From: RGIG1828 sp045586905
GTDB lineage: Bacteria > Bacillota > Clostridia > UMGS1810
DNA: 7,275 bases
Direction of reading: 5' to 3'
Assembly (NCBI GenBank): GCA_045586905.1
Contig: JAZNBF010000029.1
Span: forward strand, 1-7,275
Part shown: positions 1 through 5,795 of the stretch, one piece after another
Position numbering within the stretch: the first letter of the stretch is position 1
Layout: the number at the start of each line of letters is the position of its first letter
The notes under the pieces: generated by a model
Databases searched by the model: none
The model's input: the letters and a program-made list of their open reading frames with translations, nothing else
What the model was told of the DNA's origin: nothing
Position numbers and translations under genes: made by a program

Positions 1-255
1 AAGCAGATTACACTTTCTTTAAATGCTCAGAAGCCTATACTTTTTACAGCTGTTCACGAGTCGATGCATCACCTGAGAAGCTACAATCCGCAGTTATATG
101 CATTTTTGTCGGGCAATATACTCAGTATTTACAAAGGCAATCCAAAGGCTTTTGATGTGCTTTTTGGAGAAGTCGGGGCAAGATATGCAGGTGACATTAA
201 CGGTCTTTCAGCTGAAGCTCAGGTTGATTATCTTTCTGAAGAGCTTATGAGCGAC
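1..255 (+). other. Metallopeptidase domain of the polyvalent protein (HExxH, C-terminal part)
   Basis: Bases 55-69 encode H-E-S-M-H, the zinc-binding and catalytic motif of zincin peptidases, preceded by a hydrophobic strand (ILFTAV) as is usual for this fold. About 57 residues after the second histidine comes SEELMSDLMAE (bases 235-267); its E59/E60 and D64 could supply the third zinc ligand, as in other phage polyvalent peptidases with an E-E-x-x-x-D helix. The N-terminal half lies outside the window. The role may be maturation of virion proteins or of this polyprotein, or action inside the host; the sequence does not say which. Confidence 0.65.
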
Positions 256-3200
256 CTTATGGCCGAGGTGATGTGTTCTTCAAAAGGGCTTTCTGCTCTT
301 GCAGGAATAGACAGAAATGCTTTTCAAAAGATATATGACTCTGTAATTAGTGTTTTTGATTATATGACAGGCAGATATGAAAAGCTTGCCACAGAGCACG
401 GTGCTGAGATGCAGGATGCGATTGATGTTATCCTGGAAGAAAAGAAAGCTTTTATTGATATGTATGCTCGTGGGGTTGAGGAGTATGCAGAGTTTGGGGG
501 GAGTGAACATTCCCAAGCTCCTTTCAAAAAACTTTCTCGCAATAGTTCTGAATATAATTACGATGATTTTGACAATTCTCCTGTTTTGAATTTATCGTAT
601 GACAATGAGCTTTCGAAAATGATTGGAGATCTTACCGGTTCTGCCAAATACAAGAAAATTTCTCGGTTTATTCTTGATGTATTATCGGAGCAACCTTTGG
701 TTTTAAAGGATGGAATAAATGCCATTGTTGACAAAAGCGATGCTACTCATATTGCTCGTGGTTCTGGCGATAAAAAAACTGCTTATATTTCCGGGATAAA
801 ACAGCTCATTGAAAATGCAGTTCCTTATGCTGAAGATATAAATGTTATACATAATAAGTTTAACAGTTTTCGCTATTATCGTTTTGTTGTAAATTTAGGG
901 AATGATACTTTTCCTTTATATCTCAATGTCGGTTTGGGGAAGAATGACCAACAGTATCATTTATATGATATAACAAAAAAATACAGAGAAACTGCCCATC
1001 GACTATCTGGTGTCGATGTGGGGCGGGTCAATAATGACTTGCGCCATGAAAACAGTTTTTCTGTATCTGATAATATTATACCAAATGAATCAGATGTTGT
1101 CAAGAATAAGCTCTCCCGTCAATCTGTCGCAGATCCTTCAGAACTATCCGATGTTCAGCTTGGCATTATAGCAGACATTACAAGAAGAGCTGCAGAAAAA
1201 TACGGAATACGACAGCTGAGCCAGGAAGAGATGAAGAGTGTATCGCTTAAGCAATCGGACATCGATGCAAGGCTTCGAAGGCAGTTTCGATTTGACGATG
1301 TAAATCAGCCTACGGTGTTTAAGGACACCAACCACAATTCGCTTCATTTATCGGATGCTGTTATATTTACATCGGGCGAAGGTGCGAATGTAAATTATGG
1401 TACCGGCAGAATACTTGGTTTTGACAATGGCGGAAATGTGACAATTGCAGTAGACTCCGGCGCATATGGCTCTCAGGTGACTGTGCCACAGAGCAAGGTG
1501 ACATTTGTAGCTCATAACAATGCAGAGACCGTATCGAGAGATTATACATCAGCAAATCTTTCATATGAAAGAGCTAAAACTGCTTTTGATAATTTTGGAA
1601 AATCGGGCGATGTGAGAGCGCTTGGCACCTTCGGGTTTAATGAAGCTCAGCATTATCTATTTGACTCATCAGAAAAGCTTTTTGCGCTTTCCAAAATGAT
1701 GTCACTCCATAATGACGGTACTGACTACGGTACAGGCATTGGCGCAAGCAGAAACAACGATGCTGAGTGGGGTGAATTTGATTCGTTTGATTATTCTTCC
1801 ATGAGCTATCGTGACCTGCTTTTGCAGTATTATGATGCTGTGAGAAACACCAACCTTGCAAAAGATGTGTCTGACCTGTATATTGCCCTCGGGAAAGAGA
1901 CTCTTGACATAGAGAAAATGGTTGCAAACCTCAAGGATGTTGACAGTTTAAATCCTTTCAGGAAATCGAGTTCAATCGGAAACGGAAGTTATATGTTTAA
2001 CGATGTGTACCGTAACTTTGAAAGGGTTTTTGGGAACTATTATGATGTGGTGAAGCCTTATCTTGACAACTTAGACCGTTCGAAGGGTGATTATGCAAGA
2101 AATCTCATTGACAAAGCAACACTACTCAGCGATATATGTGCAAAGTATAATTTCAAGCCCGGAGATGATTTTGACAGGGCTGTGCAGATGTATGGCGAGG
2201 GAAGTGTGCACATCAACCTCAGAAAGCCAAAGGACAGAAAGCTATTTAAAAGGCTTGGCCATAGTGAAGCAAACTTTAATTTCAGCAAAGAATTTGATGT
2301 GCCGATTGATGATGTGTCGCTTATAAAGCTTGTGGGTGAGGATCGTGTTGGAGCTGTCAAGGAATGTGCCAAAGAATTCAGACAGCTGTATGATGAATAT
2401 CTTGTGAGAGTAAATGAAACAATTGCAAGAATTTATCCCGGACAGGAAGACAGGCTGATAAAGCCAAAGGAGAACTATTACAGACATTTTAAAGAGACGG
2501 TTGACACTCTTGTCTCTATCATGCATCAGCTTGCAGAAAAGTCTGAGATAGATCCTGTGCTATCGGGTATATCGCAAAGGACAAAGCCTAAGAAAAGCTT
2601 TGAGAGTTATATGCAAACACGTGAGGGCGAAGAGACTGATTATTCAGCTATAAAAGGATTTGTGGATTACATACAGCAGGCTGAATACACTATATGCATA
2701 AATCCTCACATAAAGGTGTTCAGAGAGCTGAGGCAGAACCTTGCAAGTCACAAATCGGAGCAGGGAAGCGGTAATTTAAATTCATTTCTTAACTATGTAG
2801 ATACTTTTGCAAATCATCTTGCGAAAAAAACTACGGGTTTTGACAGAATCCTGACCGACTTTATGGGCACAAGCGGGCGAAGCATTCTCAAAAATATCGG
2901 TCTTTTAAATAACCGTATAATGCAGAACAATATTGTCGGCAATGCATCTGTTGCTCTAAAGCAGGTGCTGAACCTTCCTAACGGTATTGTATATCTGCAG
3001 AAGCCATCGCTTCTTATAAAATCCACTCTCGGTCTTTTCAAGGCTCTGACAGCTGATGAAAAGCTTATGTCAAAGTATGACAAACAGATGAGCGAAAGCA
3101 ATTATCTTGCAGAGCGATTTGTAGACAAATATCTATATAAGAAAAAGAGCGGTGCCAGGAAGATTGCCGAAAGAATTACATCTGTGGGTGATGAATTTGC

Positions 3201-5274
3201 AGTGAGAGCTTTGTGGCTTGCTTCTTATGAGGATGCTGTGAGACTCGGTGTGCCAAACCCCGCTATTTATGCAGACGACATTGCAAGAAAATGCTCTGCA
3301 GGAAGAGGAATAGGCGAAAAGCCGATGGCTTTTACTCAGCAGACAACAAAGCTGATTTTACCTTATCTTTTAGAGGGTAACAACAACTGGAATGTATGGA
3401 GAGACCTTTTTAAAAACACTGCCAAAGACAAGAAAAATACCGGGCATGAATTTGACGACAGAAATTCATATCTTTACTACAACAATCAAAAGGGCGCGGG
3501 TAAATCTATGTGCTCGAGGTCATACAGACTTGCACTTCTTCTGATGGTTGCAACAGGTGTTGGTGATTTATTTGAAAAGCTCCTTGGCACAAGACCTATG
3601 TTTGACCCGATCAATGATTACCGAAAAGCATTTGAACAGGCTACAAAAGACAACAAGGATTTTGATTTTAAAGATTTCACCAATGCCCTTATAAACGGAA
3701 GTGTGAACACTGCAAAAGATTTCAGTGAACACAGAAATTTCGGATGGGTATATTCGACTGTTTCGTCTTTTCTCTCTGATGACCCGTTAAAATCTAACGA
3801 TTCTATTATGACAAGTGTGCCTTTGGGTTCTGCTGTCACAAATTTTGTTAAATCTATGGTAAAAGGTGATTTTATCGGTGCTGGTCTGGAGGCAGGTACA
3901 AGCTTTCTTATGCCTTTTGGCGGTGCGCAGGTTAAGAAAAGTGTGAAGGGTCTTTTAGATGTTGCAAATGGTGGTAAATATAATAACACTGCTACTGCAA
4001 TGCTTGGAGGTTCACCTGCAGGCGGACTGAGGTATGAGATAGAAAAGTCGCCTTCGAACTTCATAAAAGGCGGACTTTTTGGGACTAATTCTCTCCCGGA
4101 ATCACAAAAGTACTGGAATGAAAGGGAAGCGGAAAAAGCAATTGATGTGTTTAAAGAAGACGAAAATGCTTTTAAAGCTTTTCAGGCTGATTTCAGATCC
4201 GGGAAAGATGAATATCACAAAGCGCTCTCGAGACTTCAGGACAAGACAGGAAGTGACAATGTTTTACCGTATGCTGAAATTCTGGCATCTTATGAGTATG
4301 AGTCACCTGCAGGTGAAACTGTTACCTTTGAGCTTGAGCCTGAGGAAAGGAAGAGACTTCAGGATGAGATTAACAATAAGCTTGATGCTAAGTTCAGAGA
4401 GGTAACCTCTTCACAGTCATTCAAGCTTGCAGATGACAAGGGCAGAATTGCACTCCTTAACAAGCAAAGGAATAAAATAGTCGATGCATTTGAAAATGAC
4501 ATCATAAATACTCACAAATATGAGACATATATCAAAGACTACCGTGCCGAGCATGGCGACGATGAGGTGATGAAGCTTTTTGATGCCACAAAGGATTATT
4601 CGGTGCTTCCGACGTCTGATGTCGGCCGGACAAAAGAATACACTCTTGACGGCAAAAAATACAGCTTTGAGCTTACTGATGAGCAAATGAAATATTATTC
4701 CGGTCTTATGAGTGATGAAATTGAGAAGGAATATGCGCTCACGGTTGGCAAAGACGGTTGGCAATACAAATCGAACACAACCAGGAAAGAGCTTTTAGCA
4801 AAGGCGAAAAGCAAGGCTACTGAGCGTGTGGGTACCTACATTAAATGGGACCGTGTGTATGGTGATGCGATGAAAGAGTTTGATGCTGAGCATGGTGAGG
4901 ACAACCCTGTGAGACAGGCTTACGAGTATTCGCACGACGCGACTGTGTATCCTTATCGGGTGCTTGAGGACACCATTGAATTTACCAAAGACAAAAAGAA
5001 GTGGGTTTACACTATTTCAAAAGAGCCGAATTCGTATCATGATCAGGTTGAGTTTGAATTTTTGTCTGATTTTGTAAACAAGGGATATACTGACTGGTAT
5101 GTAAACTTTGCTATTGGTACCGGGTATCTTGACGGTAAGTCGCCTGAAGAAATTTATAAGACTCTTACTGCCAACAAAAAAGATGTCGGAAAAGCTCTGA
5201 ATTCTGCTCTTAAAGAGTATGTTATAGGACGCGCTAAAACACATCCACACCAACTTGAAATAGAACAGGAGTGA
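1..5274 (+). CDS. Large phage polyvalent protein (5'-partial): metallopeptidase, BECR/LPD3-like and LPD38-like regions
   Basis: The reading frame is open from base 1, so the gene starts upstream. The first in-frame ATG (64) lies inside an HExxH motif and has no ribosome-binding site. Residues below are numbered from that ATG; at least 1,757 residues are present. In order: HESMH zinc-peptidase motif at the left edge with SEELMSD at 58-64; an AT-rich BECR/LPD3-like nuclease-related module at 160-348 between two KLSR motifs; a beta-rich SH3-like segment at 431-483; a charged helical region containing ENYYRHF at 803-809; an LPD38-like region at about 930-1137; a hydrophobic helix at 1156-1175; a glycine-rich MPFGGAQ stretch at 1283-1289; three diverged repeats at 1381-1736. 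Such fusions are known in phages as polyvalent proteins, thought to be packaged and injected with DNA to process or protect it. Domain names come from memory of family patterns, not a search. The stop is followed within 5 bases by the next gene, so they are co-transcribed. Confidence 0.85.
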   Translation, partial: KQITLSLNAQKPILFTAVHESMHHLRSYNPQLYAFLSGNILSIYKGNPKAFDVLFGEVGARYAGDINGLSAEAQVDYLSEELMSDLMAEVMCSSKGLSALAGIDRNAFQKIYDSVISVFDYMTGRYEKLATEHGAEMQDAIDVILEEKKAFIDMYARGVEEYAEFGGSEHSQAPFKKLSRNSSEYNYDDFDNSPVLNLSYDNELSKMIGDLTGSAKYKKISRFILDVLSEQPLVLKDGINAIVDKSDATHIARGSGDKKTAYISGIKQLIENAVPYAEDINVIHNKFNSFRYYRFVVNLGNDTFPLYLNVGLGKNDQQYHLYDITKKYRETAHRLSGVDVGRVNNDLRHENSFSVSDNIIPNESDVVKNKLSRQSVADPSELSDVQLGIIADITRRAAEKYGIRQLSQEEMKSVSLKQSDIDARLRRQFRFDDVNQPTVFKDTNHNSLHLSDAVIFTSGEGANVNYGTGRILGFDNGGNVTIAVDSGAYGSQVTVPQSKVTFVAHNNAETVSRDYTSANLSYERAKTAFDNFGKSGDVRALGTFGFNEAQHYLFDSSEKLFALSKMMSLHNDGTDYGTGIGASRNNDAEWGEFDSFDYSSMSYRDLLLQYYDAVRNTNLAKDVSDLYIALGKETLDIEKMVANLKDVDSLNPFRKSSSIGNGSYMFNDVYRNFERVFGNYYDVVKPYLDNLDRSKGDYARNLIDKATLLSDICAKYNFKPGDDFDRAVQMYGEGSVHINLRKPKDRKLFKRLGHSEANFNFSKEFDVPIDDVSLIKLVGEDRVGAVKECAKEFRQLYDEYLVRVNETIARIYPGQEDRLIKPKENYYRHFKETVDTLVSIMHQLAEKSEIDPVLSGISQRTKPKKSFESYMQTREGEETDYSAIKGFVDYIQQAEYTICINPHIKVFRELRQNLASHKSEQGSGNLNSFLNYVDTFANHLAKKTTGFDRILTDFMGTSGRSILKNIGLLNNRIMQNNIVGNASVALKQVLNLPNGIVYLQKPSLLIKSTLGLFKALTADEKLMSKYDKQMSESNYLAERFVDKYLYKKKSGARKIAERITSVGDEFAVRALWLASYEDAVRLGVPNPAIYADDIARKCSAGRGIGEKPMAFTQQTTKLILPYLLEGNNNWNVWRDLFKNTAKDKKNTGHEFDDRNSYLYYNNQKGAGKSMCSRSYRLALLLMVATGVGDLFEKLLGTRPMFDPINDYRKAFEQATKDNKDFDFKDFTNALINGSVNTAKDFSEHRNFGWVYSTVSSFLSDDPLKSNDSIMTSVPLGSAVTNFVKSMVKGDFIGAGLEAGTSFLMPFGGAQVKKSVKGLLDVANGGKYNNTATAMLGGSPAGGLRYEIEKSPSNFIKGGLFGTNSLPESQKYWNEREAEKAIDVFKEDENAFKAFQADFRSGKDEYHKALSRLQDKTGSDNVLPYAEILASYEYESPAGETVTFELEPEERKRLQDEINNKLDAKFREVTSSQSFKLADDKGRIALLNKQRNKIVDAFENDIINTHKYETYIKDYRAEHGDDEVMKLFDATKDYSVLPTSDVGRTKEYTLDGKKYSFELTDEQMKYYSGLMSDEIEKEYALTVGKDGWQYKSNTTRKELLAKAKSKATERVGTYIKWDRVYGDAMKEFDAEHGEDNPVRQAYEYSHDATVYPYRVLEDTIEFTKDKKKWVYTISKEPNSYHDQVEFEFLSDFVNKGYTDWYVNFAIGTGYLDGKSPEEIYKTLTANKKDVGKALNSALKEYVIGRAKTHPHQLEIEQE
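541..1107 (+). other. BECR/LPD3-like nuclease-related module within the polyvalent protein
   Basis: Residues 160-348 contain a pattern I associate with the phage BECR (barnase-EndoU-ColicinE5/D-RelE) or LPD3-type domains of polyvalent proteins: a lysine/aspartate-rich start (KDGINAIVDKSDATHIA, H229), AYISGIKQLIENA, then FNSFRYYRFVV and a strand pair ending in LYDIT at 300-304. H229, R232, H263 and R270 are candidate active-site residues. GC is about 33-34% by hand count over 541-1080, lower than both sides (about 42% and 44%), which suggests the module was acquired separately. Whether it is an active nuclease or only a related fold is not decided here. Confidence 0.5.
1354..1512 (+). other. 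Small beta-barrel-like (SH3/KOW-like) segment in the polyvalent protein
   Basis: Residues 431-483 show short alternating strands and glycine turns: DAVIFTS, then GTGRILGF, NVTIAVDS, and QVTVPQSKVTFV. This spacing of a 'value-turn-G-x-I' strand followed by a V-x-V strand resembles SH3-like or KOW-like small barrels that bind nucleic acid or protein. It is preceded by a charged helix with QFRFDDVNQP. The assignment rests only on the strand pattern. Confidence 0.3.
2851..3474 (+). other. LPD38-like helical region of the polyvalent protein
   Basis: Residues 930-1137 carry a conserved-looking pattern: RIMQNNIVGNASVALKQVLN at 951-970, ERF near 1015, a GDEFAVRALWLASYEDAVR helix, and QQTTKLILPYLLEGNNN before NVWRDLF. 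Similar strings (anlvgN, aL.Q..nlP, R.a.....Y..a) recur in the LPD38-type region of large phage polyvalent proteins. Just upstream, ENYYRHF (803-809) and a block with LSGISQRTKPKKSFESY match the usual lead-in to this region. Function is unknown for the family; it is mostly amphipathic helix. Confidence 0.45.
3529..3588 (+). other. Hydrophobic, possibly membrane-inserting helix of the polyvalent protein
   Basis: Residues 1156-1175 (RLALLLMVATGVGDLFEKLL) form the most hydrophobic run of the visible protein, directly after the LPD38-like region. It is followed at about 1250-1297 by amphipathic, glycine-rich stretches ending in MPFGGAQVKKSVKGL, which resemble the segment that follows LPD38-like regions in related proteins. 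A membrane role during DNA entry is an inference; the length and interrupting G and D make it a marginal transmembrane segment. Confidence 0.35.
4204..4545 (+). repeat. C-terminal protein repeat, copy 1 of 3
   Basis: Residues 1381-1494. Anchors shared with copy 2: VLP at 1400-1402, then a tyrosine, a short beta hairpin and TFEL (1421-1424) with a following E-E helix, then a basic helix near 1465-1477. It is the most diverged at its start, lacking the AEHG motif of copies 2 and 3 (here DKTGSDN). DNA identity is low, so this is an ancient protein-level duplication. Confidence 0.5.
4546..4884 (+). repeat. C-terminal protein repeat, copy 2 of 3
   Basis: Residues 1495-1607. It begins AEHGDDEV, continues through KDYSVLP, the hairpin KEYTLDGKKYSFELTDEQ, a helix, a W-containing turn (KDGWQYK) and a basic helix ending YIKWDRVYGDAMKEFD. 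The period to copy 3 is 113 residues, measured from AEHG to AEHG. Confidence 0.6.
4885..5271 (+). repeat. C-terminal protein repeat, copy 3 of 3
   Basis: Residues 1608-1736. It begins AEHGEDNP and follows copy 2 position by position: HDATVYP for KDYSVLP, and IEFTKDKKKWVYTISKEP for the hairpin. After that it differs, with an aromatic stretch (FVNKGYTDWYVNF) and a lysine-rich end close to the stop codon. Confidence 0.6.
5267..5271 (+). promoter_or_regulatory. Ribosome-binding site AGGAG that sets the start of the small gene at 5280
   Basis: AGGAG ends 8 bases before the ATG at 5280. A possible GTG at 5271 overlaps this site and has no site of its own, so ATG 5280 is the better start. The site lies inside the last codons of the upstream gene, which suggests translational coupling. 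Confidence 0.8.
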
Positions 5275-5279
5275 TAAAA

Positions 5280-5780
5280 ATGACCTTCAGAAGTATTATC
5301 GGAAAATGTGATTCTCTTCTACCCAACAGTTTTTCTGCTGACGAGAAGATGGAGTTCTGTGATGAGCTTTCTGCGCTCATCCACATAGGTTACATAAAAC
5401 AAGAAAAAAATGCCATATTAGGCAGCGACAATTCGCTGCCTGATGGCATTACGCCCGACAGGGTGAGGGCTGTATATTATGACGGTGAAAAGCAATATGG
5501 CGAAAGCGTGCAGGCACTGCTTGCCGGCGCAGGTGACAAAAGTGTGAGTGTTGATTATCTTGATGTACCCACGTGCACGCTCGATGATTCGCTCCCTGTG
5601 AGCGCACCGTTTGACAAGCTCTTTCTTTACTGGTTATGTGCTAAGGTATGTCTTCATACTGACGATGTAGAAGGATATCAGAACTACATGGCACTATATA
5701 ACTCAATGCTTTTGGAGTTTAAAAAGCTATATGCCGGCACGGAATCGGTCGGCAGAACTCAATTTAAAAATTTATGGTAA
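5280..5780 (+). CDS. Small phage protein, possible head-tail adaptor
   Basis: This encodes 166 residues, start chosen by the AGGAG 8 bases upstream. The N-terminus is helical (about 9-36), then comes a loop-rich part with GDNSLP-type turns, a strand pair near VSVDYLDVPTC, and a strong helical pair at 111-151 (FDKLFLYWLCAKVCLHTDD... then YQNYMALYNSMLLEFKKLY). A 'P-x-x-(Y/F)-x-x-x-L-x-Y-x-x-A ... gD ... Y...Y' layout is typical of P22 gp4-type and related adaptor or gateway proteins, and the position between a giant internal-protein candidate and a fibre gene agrees with a head-tail connector role. This is a pattern match only; a capsid accessory protein or unknown structural protein is possible. 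It carries a striking hairpin at 5409-5450 that codes residues 44-57. The gap to the next gene is 15 bases. Confidence 0.7.
   Translation: MTFRSIIGKCDSLLPNSFSADEKMEFCDELSALIHIGYIKQEKNAILGSDNSLPDGITPDRVRAVYYDGEKQYGESVQALLAGAGDKSVSVDYLDVPTCTLDDSLPVSAPFDKLFLYWLCAKVCLHTDDVEGYQNYMALYNSMLLEFKKLYAGTESVGRTQFKNLW
5404..5450 (-). terminator. Terminator-like hairpin reading on the minus strand, inside the small gene
   Basis: Outer arms AATGCCAT (5409-5416) and ATGGCATT (5443-5450) and inner arms GGCAGCGA (5421-5428) and TCGCTGCC (5433-5440) pair perfectly, with a 4/2 internal loop and a CAAT loop. The + strand has seven A just outside and within the left arm (5404-5410), so the minus-strand RNA would have a long stem followed by a U-run, the layout of an intrinsic terminator. 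On the + strand the bases after the stem are not T-rich. Whether it terminates anything is untested. Confidence 0.5.
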
Positions 5781-5785
5781 AGGAG
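5781..5785 (+). promoter_or_regulatory. Ribosome-binding site of the fibre gene (GTG start)
   Basis: AGGAG directly follows the TAA of the previous gene and lies 10 bases before the GTG at 5796. There is no in-frame ATG nearby, and the BppU-like domain starts right at this GTG, which supports the start. Confidence 0.75.
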
Positions 5786-5795
5786 ATGATTTATT

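Noticed and set aside
64..66. ATG as the true start of the giant gene
   Set aside because: It lies inside the HExxH motif, has no ribosome-binding site, and the frame is open to base 1.
3493..3507. GAGKS string resembling a Walker A loop
   Set aside because: The residue five before the G-K-S is N rather than G or A, and no Walker B or P-loop fold context follows.
3618..4064. Minus-strand 148-residue open frame
   Set aside because: It is a shadow of the giant gene with no ribosome-binding site context or recognisable product.
5271..5273. GTG as start of the small gene
   Set aside because: It overlaps the AGGAG that serves the ATG at 5280 and lacks its own site.
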